From assembly GCA_037783415.1 (NCBI GenBank), contig JAZGTN010000046.1, positions 4,904,501 to 4,968,500 on the forward strand: DNA of 64,000 nt. The letters are read 5' to 3'. The stretch comes from Leptasterias polaris. Taxonomy: Eukaryota > Echinodermata > Asteroidea > Forcipulatida > Asteriidae. Positions 43,927 through 56,382 of the stretch are shown here, in pieces. Made by a program: the position numbers and the translations under genes. Every line of letters begins with the position of its first letter. Positions within the stretch are counted from its first letter, which is position 1. Under the pieces are notes generated by a model, which was not told the DNA's origin, ran no database searches, and saw only the letters and a program-made list of their open reading frames with translations.

Positions 43927-45076
43927 ACTTCTTCAGATTCTTCTTCTCTTCGCCGCTTGTCCGCTAACAAAAGCACACTTCCCAAGCTCGTATAAACTTG
44001 AAATTTCTACCATAGTTAGATAACCATTAGGAGACGAAACCGTTTCATTTACGTCATGATGACATCATCAGGTGTCAAGTTACAAGGTTTTTTAAATTAA
44101 AAATTTAATCTTTGAAAATCCATATCAAATCAAGATGAAGAGACCGTCGGTTACTTTTTGCGGGATTATATAGAGGTAATATGGGTCTTCATTTTGTATT
44201 GTGTGCGTGACATGACTTGATCTCTACTTCCGGTCGAAACAGGAAGAAACAGGAAGTGCCTTGTAATTTAAAAGTGGCACACTTTTTGAAGTTTTTTTTA
44301 ACGGCGTTATAGTCGAGCAAGAGTCTGGTTTAAAAAAATAAGACAAGTGACGTCATAAAAGTCAAGAGCGCCCTCTAGCGGCAGGTTGAAAACAATTAAA
44401 AATACACTTTTACTAGATGTCTGTGGCGAAGTTTATGATAATCGTTTCAAAATTGGTATACATAATGACCTTCTTGCAGACAACATATGTGTGAATTTTT
44501 AGATTGATGACGTCATCATGTGTCACGTGGTATCGCATTAAAGGTTTACTTTTTGAAGCTGTGTATCTACAAAACCACAAGTTTAACTGAGTTGAAACTT
44601 AGCATGTTGATAGACAGTTATATTGACTACTTAAAGCTAGAGTGACGACTTGATGACATCATCAATTTTTTTTTTACAATTTTTTGAAATTTTGACCAAT
44701 TGGTACATATCTTCAGTACAAAGCAAGCTATAGTCAAATTTCATTTTGCATGAGACTTGGAAGGTCCTACAAGGATATAACGTGGAGTGACGTTTTCACG
44801 ACGTCATCGATTTTCATGTTATGTCACCACCAAGGTAGTGTTTTACAAGATCTATATGTACAGAACAACTTTGGTGATCAAATGGAAACTTTGCATGTAC
44901 TCAAGCTGGGATGTGTTACATCCAAAAAGTTTGGTCAAATCTTTAGAACCACCATTCTAAAGACTCTATAGAAGTATACAATATTTAATACACAGACATG
45001 TTTATAACATTTCTTTGAAACACGAGGTCACACCGAACACCTCTTTTTTGTTTCCAACAAAAAATTATTACTAGTT
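43927..45076 (+). repeat. 1.15-kb repeat unit, copy 1
   Basis: Starts ACTTCTTCAGATTCTTC and ends with ACCGAACACCTC...ATTACTAGTT. It contains TACTTCCGGTCGAAACAGG, a CTCF-like motif (44368-44382), TGACGTCA sites and a 73-codon open frame (44750-44971). Non-coding by all appearances. Confidence 0.95.
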
Positions 45077-46230
45077 ACTTCTTCAGATTCTTCTTCTCTT
45101 CGCCGCTTGTCCGCTAACAAAAGCACACTTCCCAAGCTCGTATAAACTTGAAATTTCTACCATAGTTAGATAACCATTAGGAGACGAAACCGTTTCATTT
45201 ACGTCATGATGACGTCATCAGGTGTCAAGTTACAAGGTTTTTAAAATTAAAAAATTTAATCTTTGAAAATCCATATCAAATCAAGATGAAGAGACCGTCG
45301 GTTACTTTTTGCGGGATTATATAGAGGTAATATGGGTCTTCATTTTTTATTGTGTGCGTGACATGACTTGATCTCTACTTCCGGTCGAAACAGGAAGAAA
45401 CAGGAAGTGCCTTGTAATTTAAAAGTGGCACACTTTTTGAAGTTTTTTTTAACGGCGTTATAGTCGAGCAAGAGTCTGGTTTAAAAAAATAAGACAAGTG
45501 ACGTCATAAAAGTCAAGAGCGCCCTCTAGCGGCAGGTTGAAAACAATTAAAAATACACTTTTACTAGATGTCTGTGGCGAAGTTTATGATAATCGTTTCA
45601 AAATTGGTATACATAATGACCTTCTTGCAGACAACATATGTGTGAATTTTTAGATTGATGACGTCATCATGTGTCACGTGGTATCGCATTAAAGGTTTAC
45701 TTTTTGAAGCTGTGTATCTACAAAACCACAAGTTTAACTGAGTTGAAACTTAGCATGTTGATAGACAGTTATATTGACTACTTAAAGCTAGAGTGACGAC
45801 TTGATGACGTCATCAAATTTTTTTAAACAAATTTTTGAAATTTTGACCAATTGGTACATATCTTCAGTACAAAGCAAGCTATAGTCAAATTTCATTTTGC
45901 ATGAGACTTGGAAGGTCCTACAAGGATATAACGTGGAGTGACGTTTTCACGACGTCATCGATTTTCATGTTATGTCACCACCAAGGTAGTGTTTTACAAG
46001 ATCTATATGTACAGAACAACTTTGGTGATCAAATGGAAACTTTGCATGTACTCAAGCTGGGATGTGTTACATCCAAAAAGTTTGGTCAAATCTTTAGAAC
46101 CACCATTCTAAAGACTCTATAGAAGTATACACTATTTAATACACAGACATGTTTATAACATTTCTTTGAAACACGAGGTCACACCGAACACCTCTTTTTT
46201 GTTTCCAACAAAAAATTATTACTAGTTTTT
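45077..46230 (+). repeat. 1.15-kb repeat unit, copy 2
   Basis: Nearly identical to copy 1, in direct tandem. CTCF-like motif at 45519-45533, a perfect TGATGACGTCATCA at 45207-45220, 73-codon frame at 45901-46122. Confidence 0.95.
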
Positions 46231-48656
46231 ACTTCGTCTTCTTCTTCTGGCCGTCGATTGTCTGGTAACAAAAGCACACTTCCCAAGCTCATATAAACTT
46301 GAAACTTTACATGTAGTTAGATAACTATTAGGAGATGAAACCGTTTCAGTTACGTCATGATGACGTCATCAGGTGTCAAGTTATAAGGTTTTTAAACATT
46401 AAAAATTTTAATCATTGAAAATCCATATCAAATCAAGATGAAGAGACCGTCGGTTGCTTTTTGCGGAAATATATAGAGGGATTATAGATTTTTTATTGTG
46501 TGCGTGACATGACTTGACCTCTACTTCCGGTCGAAACCGGAAGAAACCGGAAGTGCCTTGTAATTTAAAAGTGGCACATTTTATGAAGTTTTTGTTAACG
46601 GTGTTATAGTCGAGCAAGGGTTTGGTTTAAAAAAAAAAAGACAAGTGACGTCATAAAAGTCAAGAGCGCCCTCTAGCGGCAGGTTGAAAACAGTTAAAAA
46701 TACACTTTTACTAGATGTCTGTGGCGAAGTTTATGATAATCGTTTCAAAATTGGTATACATAATGACCTTCATGCAGACAACATATGTGTGAAGTTTTAT
46801 ATTGATGACGTCATCATGTGTCACGTGGTATCGCTTTAAAGGTTTACTTTTTGAAGCCGTGTATCTACAAAACCACAAGTTCGACTGAGTTGAAACTTGG
46901 CATGTTGAAAGACAGTGATAGTGACAACGTAAATCTAAAGAAACAACATGATGACGTCATTCCTTTTTTTTATACAAATATTTGAAATATTGACCAATTA
47001 TTACGTGTATTTATTGACCCGCTGTCAAACCACGGGCAACACACACACTACGCGAACTAAACCAGTTTACATGTTTTTATCACGTAGTGTGTGTGTATAC
47101 GTTGAGCAAATCATCCGCAAGGTTCAAAGTCCATCAAACATGCTTGTGGTCTAGTCTCTGTTCAAGGTTCGCGCAACCTGCTGTTGACAGTACGCTTTGT
47201 TAGTCTCTAAAACAGCCGTCCATGCAAACCTCGTTAACAAACAAATGCTAGGCTTTTGATCGTGTGCTTTTTAACCAAAAGTTGAACATTTCATGAATTC
47301 ATATCTCGTCGTCTTCTTTTCCCTCAAGATTGTCCAATAAAAAAGACACTTCCTAAGCTCGCATAAACTTTAATCTTCACACATAGTTAGATATGCATAG
47401 GTAGATGACACCGCTGCAGTGATATCATCATGACTTCATCGGATGTCAAATTACAAGGTTTTTAAATATTAATTTTGTAATGTTTGAACTTCATATCAAA
47501 TCACGGACATGAAACCGTAGGTTGCTTTTTGCGGGATTATACCAAATTAATTTAGGTCTTATTGTTGTATTGTGTGTGTGACATTACGTTACCTCTACTT
47601 CGGGACGAAACAGGAAGTGCCTTGTTATACTTCAGTTTTTGACCGATTAATAATGTTCTCTCCCGTGCAAATAAGACTGAGAAAAGAAGGGAAATACTCA
47701 GGTCCAATTTTGTCGATAAATAACGACTTTTAATTGTTGCATTCGTATACACAGGAAGTGTGGCAGCTTTATTTATTATTTTGAATAACATCTTTAGGAT
47801 TGTAATCAAGTGGATAATCATTCAAAAATATTGGATTTTGATTCCAAAGCGACTACCATGGAAACTAGCATGCAGATCGATGTCCGCGCCCGTCAAATAC
47901 TTAATTCTTATGTTCTATCATTCTAAACATGTAATCTTTGTTGTGAAAAAATCGTACACGATTATTTCATACGTGATCATTATAAAAACAAGTAAAGGGA
48001 ACCAGCCGATCATATCAAGAAACATTATACTTCCATCCAATGGCCGTCCAAAAACCAATTAAGTAAATAAACTCGCAATTCAAAAGTCAACTCTAGCGGG
48101 CGCTACAGACATTTTGGGATTAGTGGATTAATGTAAACTCGGGACATAGGTCATTGTGGTGCTTCTGTTCTATGCGTGATATGAGTAGGTACTTCAGTAT
48201 GTAATACATGAAGTCCAAATTGCACGGGAAAAGGGTAACTTTATTGGGTTCAAACAATGGAAGGAAGAAACTCTTGTGAAAGTAGTGATGGAATAATTTG
48301 TTTCTAAATAGACTCATACATTAACTTTTGATGAAAACCTATCGTACAAATTTCTAACAGAGTCATGTATAACAATTTGTTCAATTACATTTGAGCCACT
48401 GCTAGTTATTACAAGATTTAAAAGTACAGAAAGACTTTGGTAATCAAGCTGAAACTTTGCATGTATCCAAGTTGGGATATGTTACGTCCCCAAAATTTGT
48501 TCACACCACGATGACGTCATCGAGTGTGACATGACGTCACCTTAAAGGTGCAGGTTCAAGATCTATATACTGAGTAGTAAATGCTTGGTCCTGGGGGAAA
48601 AACAAATTCCCGAACACCTTGTTTTTGTGCTCGCAACAAAAACTTATACCTAGTTT
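46231..48656 (+). repeat. Long variant repeat unit, copy 3 plus diverged extension
   Basis: The first ~750 bp match copies 1 and 2 (CTCF-like motif 46666-46680). It then diverges into a segment with an ACACACACTACG / CGTAGTGTGTGTGT hairpin (about 47040-47098). A diverged second body follows at about 47307, with a closing CCGAACACC near 48610. It equals 62484-63817 in its left part and, with a deletion, 59738-61374. Confidence 0.9.
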
Positions 48657-49334
48657 CTATTTATCATTTTTCATCCTTCCATTTTTTATTTTTATTTTTT
48701 TCCTTTTTGGGAGGGGCGGTCAGTGGTGGTACTGGCTAATCACAAAGACTAAAACATTATGTAAGACCTATGGCAAGAAAAAAGGACACGCACATAAATC
48801 TTGTACTACCACCAGTCACCCTAATCACTTGTTTATGCTAGAAGAACTCAAAATGCCTACACTATCAAACTTATTCAAGCCACACACCATCCCCACTCAT
48901 GTACATAATGCTAAACTTGCCAGCCATCTCCACTCAACAAAATTACACATCATTAGACCATGGAGGAAAGAGCAATGCCAGACATGTTCATTTCACACAT
49001 CCACCATACACACTCAATCAAATTCCAACACCATTACTTGGCAGCAAGGATACACAATCCCACAGAATCAAACACCCAATCCTAACTTCACTGTACTTAA
49101 CCTAACAAAATTAAACACTTTGCCCTGTTTGGATTTGTAGGGTTAGGGATTGTTAGGGTTATTGAAGTGCCCATAATGAGGATTTCCTTTCCATCCCAGC
49201 TCCCTTTCAACAAGTCCGATCGAGCAGAACATCGGCGTCCAGGGAAGGGGGACTCTGGTAGCCTTTATTTAGTTGGGTTTTTATTGTACAAGTTTGTTTT
49301 AGTTTTTTAAAAATCAGATCCTGCTGACTACGCC
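48657..49334. other. Unassigned sequence between array and duplication
   Basis: A 173-codon open frame (48619-49140) runs through low-complexity Phe-rich then Thr/His/Asn-rich sequence. I see no domain. Small GTTAGGG words lie near 49138-49160. Confidence 0.4.
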
Positions 49335-50340
49335 ATATAAAATGGGGGGAAAATAAGTCAAACACCCACTCAGCCCCACTGTGACATCCATGTATCATGA
49401 ATAGCGACCTCTGTCGTCATTCCTCTTCACTTTTGCAGCCTTAACCTTAACCCTTTGCTTAATATCCTCTATTATAATACTCACCCCCTTTTTATTATTA
49501 ATAAACCTTGGGCTTAAAACTTCTCACCGTTAGAATTTAAACGCCAGGGCAAAAAACATTTATGTAAAATGCTAAGAATGTGTAAAATATACTTCACGTA
49601 AATACTGAGCAGTCGCCTTGTTTTTTTTAGGAGACGAAATTACCAAAATCATCTTTTGGGGGGCATTGTACCCTTGACCAGTTCAGGATCACTCAACATC
49701 TCATTGCGTCAAATGGTGCCGCACTAACTTACTAAGTGAGGTAAAATCATACTGCTGCAGTAGAAAGTTTATTAGCTTTTTAGATACATTACTTCAACAA
49801 ATTCTTGTAGATTATAAATTTTTTTTTTTTTAAACTTGGAGGGGTCAATGTTGCTTTAGGTGCACTTGTTCATTCGCCTTTGCTGTTGTTTTCTGTTTTT
49901 GGCTGAGTTTTTGCGCTGCTGTTGAAGACATTCGCATGACATTCACTAAAGAAAGGAAGTCCAAGTTCATGGGAACACATTTCTGAAGTTTCGTGTCCTT
50001 GAGAGACAGTTTTATGAATGGGAGTATGGGTTTCCAATAAAGGGCACGCTACTGATCCAGAATAGAATCAACTGATCCTGAACTGGTCAAACAGGTGACG
50101 ATACTTTTTTCAAAGCTTCATCAAAAGTACTAATTTTTTATGTCAGTGGATACTTGGTGAGTTTTATGACATGTTTAGGTAAACTGAATAGCTTTTTGTT
50201 TAAGATGTCAAAGAGATTGCAACAAAAAACAATGTGAATTCAAAAAGTGATCCAGAACTGGTCAAATGACTGTAATAAACCACAAGGGAAACTGACTGGG
50301 TAAATTTTAAATGATTTCTGGTTGAACTAAGAAAATTTGA

Positions 50341-50412
50341 CTCGAGGGGGACTTGAAACAATGACCTCCGGATTAACGTGCCAGCGCTCTACCAACTGAG
50401 CTATGTTGGCGG
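50341..50412 (-). mobile_element. tRNA-derived SINE head, - strand
   Basis: On the - strand: TAGCTCAGTTGGTAGAGCG (A box) and, beyond, a B-box-like GTTTCAAGTCC. Acceptor-stem pairing is poor, so it is a tRNA-like SINE and not a tRNA gene. A second truncated - copy with the B-box only is at about 50640-50685. Confidence 0.7.
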
Positions 50413-50722
50413 TCTCCCTATTTTGTCAATATGGGGGGGGGGTGCCAGTCAGAAGTCATTCAACCGTAAACTGCCGTGTAGCCAGGGATCACACCAAGTA
50501 TACGATACAACCTGGGAAGCGGCAGCCAGGGGATCACCTTAAGGGGATGCGACTTTTTATATCAGATATCAAATAATAAACGACAAGGGAAACTGACTGG
50601 GTAAATTTTAAATGATTTTGGGTTGAACAAAGACAAATTGACTAGAGCGGGACTTGAACCAAAGACTTCTGACTGGCACCCCAAACAAAGTTATTGACAA
50701 AATAGGGAGACCGCCAACATTG

Positions 50723-50794
50723 GGCTAAATAGCTCAGTTGGTAGAGCATCGGCACGTTAATCCGGAGGTCGTTGGTTCAAGTCCCGCTCTAGTA
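50723..50794 (+). mobile_element. tRNA-derived SINE head, + strand
   Basis: TAGCTCAGTTGGTAGAGCAT (A box) and GGTTCAAGTCC (B box), with GTT in the anticodon position. Faces the - strand copy at 50341; together with GACTGGGTAAATTTTAAATG flanks the copies make an inverted arrangement. Ends do not pair as a mature tRNA. Confidence 0.7.
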
Positions 50795-50911
50795 AATTTT
50801 TCTTTGTTCAACCCAAAATAAAAATTTAAAAATGTGTACTCTTTTTATTTAAGTACTTAATATTTGAAATAAAAACATGGATCCCCTCTTAAGGTGATCC
50901 CTTGGCTATCG

Positions 50912-50985
50912 CTTCCCAGGTTGGTAGAGTGCCGGCACGGTAATCTGGAGGTTGGTGGTTCAAATTCCGCTCTTGTCAATTTTGT
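50912..50985 (+). mobile_element. Degenerate tRNA-like SINE just upstream of an exon
   Basis: GGTTGGTAGAGTGCCGGCAC and GGTTCAAATTCCGC keep the tRNA-like boxes in degraded form. Its T-rich tail (TTTTGTTTTGTTC) runs into the pyrimidine tract of the EGF exon acceptor at 51025. Confidence 0.6.
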
Positions 50986-51025
50986 TTTGTTCAACCCCAA
51001 ACTTTTTGTTTTTACTTACAATCAG

Positions 51026-51130
51026 CACCATGTGACAACAATACATGCCAGAATGGAGGTACCTGCCAGCCTCAAGGCATTTCATTCACTTGTTCGTGTA
51101 GGATTGGTTTCAGTGGAATGTATTGTCAGA
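51026..51130 (+). CDS. EGF-like exon 6a
   Basis: A 105-bp phase 1-1 exon after TTACTTACAATCAG, ending at GTAAGT. Reads PCDNNTCQNGGTC and FTCSCRIGFSGMYC, a canonical six-cysteine EGF. Paralogous to exon 4 (22070) and apparently identical to 6b (54484). Confidence 0.9.
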
Positions 51131-51504
51131 GTAAGTTTTATTTTATTACAACAAGGAAATGTTAGGCTTCCATAGCCTGTATAAAGTAAGAATGTATTAA
51201 GAAGTGTACTTACTCTTCTTAAGGTGCTTAAAGAAGTTAACATTTACGATACAAATTAACTTGGGGATCTGAAGGTACGATTTGATGTTCCTCTTTAAAG
51301 AATGCGTGAAATCAAAATAATTGTTTGCAAAAATGTTGCTGCACTCTGAATGACAAAGTGTACACAAAAATATATAATTTTACTTTCTTTATTTTTAGTA
51401 TCAAGTACTTGATATTTGAAATAAAAAGGTTGCATCCCCTTACGGGGATCCCCTCGCTACCACTTCCGTGACTTCCCAGGTTGTATCATAAACCTGGGTA
51501 TGTA

Positions 51505-51536
51505 GTAACGGTTTCAGCGGAACGTATTGTCAGAGC
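51505..51536 (+). pseudogene. Orphan 3' end of an EGF exon
   Basis: GGTTTCAGCGGAACGTATTG followed by TCAGAGCAAG repeats the last ~25 bases and splice donor region of the EGF exon, with GCAAGT in place of GTAAGT. The 5' part of the exon is absent. Same relic in the second unit at 54963-54994. Confidence 0.75.
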
Positions 51537-52130
51537 AAGTTTTGATTTACTCCAAAGATAATAATACTTCGACTTGTTTGACAAGCATTACAGTCCACTC
51601 AAATACATACATGGTCATACAAGATCATCAAAATCAACAATGCACATGTACTGTACACCTTTTTCCTTTGCCTGTCATTAACATAGACACCAATGGCACC
51701 TGTCAAAAATACAAACAGCTTCAAAGACAAACTTTTTGTGCAGCTAATGAAACCCTGAGCATCGGATGTTGCTGAAATTTGCCATTGAAGTAGTAATGTT
51801 TAGTATGATATTACATGTATTAAACCCAATTTAGTCTACGGAAAATTTGTTATCTCAGCAAAATATAGAAAATCTTTAGCTCTAAGGTCCTAGCCCTCAC
51901 AAAGATATAATGCAAAACTCTGTGCATCATAGGGACTGAGATAAATTAACTAAACTTCTCTGGAAGAGCGCTTAACTGCTGACAAGTCTATGCTAACATT
52001 TTGAGTCATACTTTATAGAATATTTTGGTTGGGAGGGTGTGATAAAGAGGCATGTATGTTTTTACAATTGAATTTAGGCTTGTCATTGTAGAAATGCTGA
52101 ATTTATACTCAATTCTCTTTATACACATAG

Positions 52131-52373
52131 CTGATGACCAGGCACCCTCAGTTATAGGTTGTCCTGATCCAATCAATGTCAATCTGCCACAAGGCAATAG
52201 TGAGGTGGCCGTCACATGGACTGAGCCATCAAGTTCTGAAACCGCTGGAGTATCACAAACTGAGACCCACCGACCAGGATCTAGATTCACAGATGGAGTT
52301 ACAACAGTCCAATACACATTCACTGATCAGGCTGGCAATTCAGCAATGTGTACATTTAATGTTACTGTGTCAG
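52131..52373 (+). CDS. HYR domain exon 5a
   Basis: Phase 1-1, 81 codons, after TTTATACACATAG, ending at GTGAGT. HYR pattern: APSVIGCPDPINVNLP, VAVTWTEPSSSETAG, FTDGVTTVQYTFTDQAGNSAMC, NVTVSG. It differs from HYR4 (32388) by limited substitutions, so EGF and HYR were copied together as a module. Confidence 0.9.
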
Positions 52374-52555
52374 GTGAGTAATTGTCAAGTTGTTGATGCC
52401 TGTTGATTTTTCTATTAAGTAAACATGTGGATCAACATGGGAATGTAGTCATAGTATACCTGTGTTTATTTATATATTTAATTTCATTTTACTAGGGTCC
52501 TGCACAGGGTAGCTCATTAGTTTTCAAGGAACTGATCTGTTTTGGGGCTCTTGAT

Positions 52556-52780
52556 GTATTACCAATTTCTGTTGATACATGTGAAGAATAACACCCATTA
52601 AACCAACAAACCCAAAATAAGGTGCCAAACATCATCGGCAAATAAATTACGGCAATTTTCCTTAAGTTTGTCTGCGATATTGATCATTATTTTGTTTAAA
52701 AATGTTGGTTGAAAAACGCTGTTAAAACCGTGGGGAGCCCCATGTGACACATATGTCACATTTGAAAAAACTCAAAAAAA
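52556..52780. other. Spacer between duplicated units
   Basis: About 225 bp unique to this place; no feature except CATGTGACACATATGTCACA, a short palindrome-like stretch near 52741-52760. Confidence 0.5.
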
Positions 52781-54483
52781 ATATAAAATGGGGGGAAAAT
52801 AAGTCAAACACCCACTCAGCCCCACTGTGACATCCATGTAACATGAATAGCGACCTCTGTCGTCATTCCTCTTCACTTTTGCAGCCTTAACCTTAACCCT
52901 TTGCTTAATATCCTCTATTATAATACTCACCCCCTTTTTATTATTAATAAACCTTGGGCTTAAAACTTCTCACCTTTAGAATTTAAACGCCAGGGCAAAA
53001 AACATTTATGTAAAATGCTAAGAATGTGTAAAATATACTTCACGTAAATACTGAGCAGTCGCCTTGTTTATTTTAGGAGACGAAATTACCAAAATCATCT
53101 TTTGGGGGGCATTGTACCCTTGACCAGTTCAGGATCACTCAACATCTCATTGCGTCAAATGGTGCCGCACTAACTTACTAAGTGAGGTAAAATCATACTG
53201 CTGCAGTAGAAAGTTTATTAGCTTTTTAGATACATTACTTCAACAAATTCTTGTAGATTTTTTTTAAAATTATTTTTTTTTTAACTTGGAGGGGTCAATG
53301 TTGCTTTAGGTGCACTTGTTCATTCGCCTTTGCTGTTGTTTTCTGTTTTTGGCTGAGTTTTTGCGCTGCTGTTGAAGACATTCGCATGACATTCACTAAA
53401 GAAAGGAAGTCCAAGTTCATGTGAACACATTTCTGAAGTTTCGTGTCCTTGAGAGACAGTTTTATGAATGGGAGTATGGGTTTCCAATAAAGGGCACGCT
53501 ACTGATCCAGAATAGAATCAACTGATCCTGAACTGGTCAAACAGGTGACGATACTTTTTTCAAAGCTTCATCAAAAGTACTAATTTTTTATGTCAGTGGA
53601 TACTTGGTGACTTTTATGACATGTTTAGGTAAACTGAATAGCTTTTTTGTTTAAGATGTCAAAGAGATTGCAACAAAAAACAATGTGAATTCAAAAAGTG
53701 ATCCAGAACTGGTCAAACGACTGTAATAAATCACAAGGGAAACTGACTGGGTAAATTTTAAATGATTTCTGGTTGAACTAAGAAAATTTGACTCGAGGGG
53801 GACTTGAAACAATGACCTCCGGATTAACGTGCCAGCGCTCTACCAACTGAGCTATGTTGGCGGTCTCCCTATTTTGTCAATATGGGGGGGGGGGGGGGGG
53901 TGCCAGTCAGAAGTCATTCAACCGTAAACTGCCGTGTAGCCAGGGATCACACCAAGTATACGATACAACCTGGGAAGCGGCAGCCAGGGGATCACCTTAA
54001 GGGGATGCGACTTTTTATATCAGATATCAAATAATAAACGACAAGGGAAACTGACTGGGTAAATTTTAAATGATTTTGGGTTGAACAAAGACAAATTGAC
54101 TAGAGCGGGACTTGAACCAAAGACTTCTGACTGGCACCCCAAACAAAGTTATTGACAAAATTGGGAGACCGCCAACATTGGGCTAAATAGCTCAGTTGGT
54201 AGAGCATCGGCACGTTAATCCGGAGGTCGTTGGTTCAAGTCCCGCTCTAGTAAATTTTTCTTTGTTCAACCCAAAATAAAAATTTAAAAATGTGTACTCT
54301 TTTTATTTAAGTACTTAATATTTGAAATAAAAACATGGATCCCCTCTTAAGGTGATCCCTTGGCTATCGCTTCCCAGGTTGGTAGAGTGCCGGCACGGTA
54401 ATCTGGAGGTTGGTGGTTCAAATTCCGCTCTTGTCAATTTTGTTTTGTTCAACCCCAAACTTTTTGTTTTTACTTACAATCAG

Positions 54484-54588
54484 CACCATGTGACAACAAT
54501 ACATGCCAGAATGGAGGTACCTGCCAGCCTCAAGGCATTTCATTCACTTGTTCGTGTAGGATTGGTTTCAGTGGAATGTATTGTCAGA
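54484..54588 (+). CDS. EGF-like exon 6b
   Basis: Copy of exon 6a in the second unit, with the same AATCAG acceptor, GTAAGT donor and phase 1-1. I see no coding difference from 6a. If both are real, the protein has two identical EGF-HYR modules in a row. Confidence 0.85.
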
Positions 54589-55588
54589 GTAAGTTTTATT
54601 TTATTACAACAAGGAAATGTTAGGCTTCCATAGCCTGTATAAAGTAAGAATGTATTAAGAAGTGTACTTACTCTTCTTAAGGTGCTTAAAGAAGTTAACA
54701 TTTACGATAAAAATTAACTTGGGGATCTGAAGGTACGATTTGATGTTCCTCTTTAAAGAATGCGTGAAATCAAAATAATTGTTTGCAAAATTTTTGCTGC
54801 ACTCTGAATGACAAAGTGTACAAAAAAATATATGATTTTACTTTCTTTATTTTTAGTATCAAGTACTTGATATTTGAAATAAAAAGGTTGCATCCCCTTA
54901 CGGGGATCCCCTCGCTACCACTTCCGTGACTTCCCAGGTTGTATCATAAACCTGGGTATGTAGTAACGGTTTCAGCGGAACGTATTGTCAGAGCAAGTTT
55001 TGATTTACTCCAAAGATAATAATACTTCGACTTGTTTGACAAGCATTACAGTCCACTCAAATACATACATGGTCATACAAGATCATCAAAATCAACAATG
55101 CACATGTACTGTACACCTTTTTCCTTTGCCTGTCATTAACATAGACACCAATGGCACCTGTCAAAAATACAAACAGCTTCAAAGACAAACTTTTTGTGCA
55201 GCTAATGAAACCCCGAGCATCGGATGTTGCTGAAATTTGCCATTGAAGTAGTAATGTTTAGTATGATATTACATGTATTAAACTCAATTTAGTCTACGGA
55301 AAATTTGTTATCTCAGCAAAATATAGAAAATCTTTAGCTCTAAGGTCCTAGCCCTCACAAAGATATAATGCAAAACTCTGTGCATCATAGGGACTGAGAT
55401 AAACTAACTAAACTTCTCTGGAAGAGCGCTTAACTGCTGACAAGTCTATGCTAACATTTTGAGTCATACTTTATAGAATATTTTGGTTGGGAGGGTGTGA
55501 TAAAGAGGCATGTATGTTTTTACAATTGAATTTAGGCTTGTCATTGTAGAAATGCTGAATTTATACTCAATTCTCTTTATACACATAG

Positions 55589-55831
55589 CTGATGACCAGG
55601 CACCCTCAGTTATAGGTTGTCCTGATCCAATCAATGTCAATCTGCCACAAGGCAATAGTGAGGTGGCCGTCACATGGACTGAGCCATCAAGTTCTGAAAC
55701 CGCTGGAGTATCACAAACTGAGACCCACCGACCAGGATCTAGATTCACAGATGGAGTTACAACAGTCCAATACACATTCACTGATCAGGCTGGCAATTCA
55801 GCAATGTGTACATTTAATGTTACTGTGTCAG
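55589..55831 (+). CDS. HYR domain exon 5b
   Basis: Copy of HYR 5a with identical domain sequence and splice sites. It is followed, 550 bp later, by the FN3b exon; the first unit has no FN3 of its own. Confidence 0.85.
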
Positions 55832-56382
55832 GTGAGTAATTGTCAAGTTGTTGATGCCTGTTGATTTTTCTATTAAGTAAACATGTGGATCAACATGGGA
55901 ATGTAGTCATAGTATACCTGTGTTTATTTATATATTTAATTTCATTTTACTAGGGTCCTGCACAGGGTAGCTCATTAGTTTTCAAGGAACTGATCTGTTT
56001 TGGGGCTCTTGATATACAGTAAAAAGAAAGCGAAACACACATTGGAAAATAACTCCAGCTATATAGACGTACATTTTAATGTTAAAATGCACAATGAAGT
56101 ATTTTTAATTGCTGCACTTTCAAGTTATGAATAAAATATATAGGTACATGTTTCTTCTGAAAAAGGACCATAAAAGATATTAATACAAATCAATACAAAT
56201 AGTTTGGTCTCACTAATCTTGGTATTAAAACAGCCTCAAATAACTTGGTGTGGTGTTCATGTCTTTGCACATTACCCATTTACTGCTTTTAACTTGGCCT
56301 AATGTACCTATAGAAGTACATACAACTAATTAATAAGCAGTTATTCAGTACTTTTTTCCCTATTTGTTTCAAAAATATCAAG

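Larger units (their letters stand above)
49335..52555 (+). repeat. Tandem segmental duplication, unit 1 (3.2 kb)
   Basis: Starts ATATAAAATGGGGGG and ends GGGGCTCTTGAT. It matches 52781-56013 at an offset of 3446-3458 bp with only scattered substitutions and homopolymer differences. It carries tRNA-like SINEs, one EGF exon, a partial EGF copy and one HYR exon. A 225-bp spacer (52556-52780) follows. Confidence 0.95.
52781..56013 (+). repeat. Tandem segmental duplication, unit 2 (3.2 kb)
   Basis: Near-identical to 49335-52555. The clearest differences are the length of a G-run (53884-53900 against 50434-50441) and a rearranged T/A run at about 53260. It carries SINE heads at 53792-53863 (-), 54181-54252 (+) and 54370-54443 (+), EGF 6b, the EGF relic at 54963-54994 and HYR 5b. 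Confidence 0.95.

Noticed and set aside
48619..49140. 173-codon open frame on the + strand
   Set aside because: It is low-complexity (Phe/Ile then Thr/His/Asn), spans the end of a repeat unit, and shows no domain or splice context.
50723..50794. Functional tRNA gene
   Set aside because: A and B boxes are present, but the acceptor ends do not pair, the anticodon arm is weak and the sequence recurs in SINE context.
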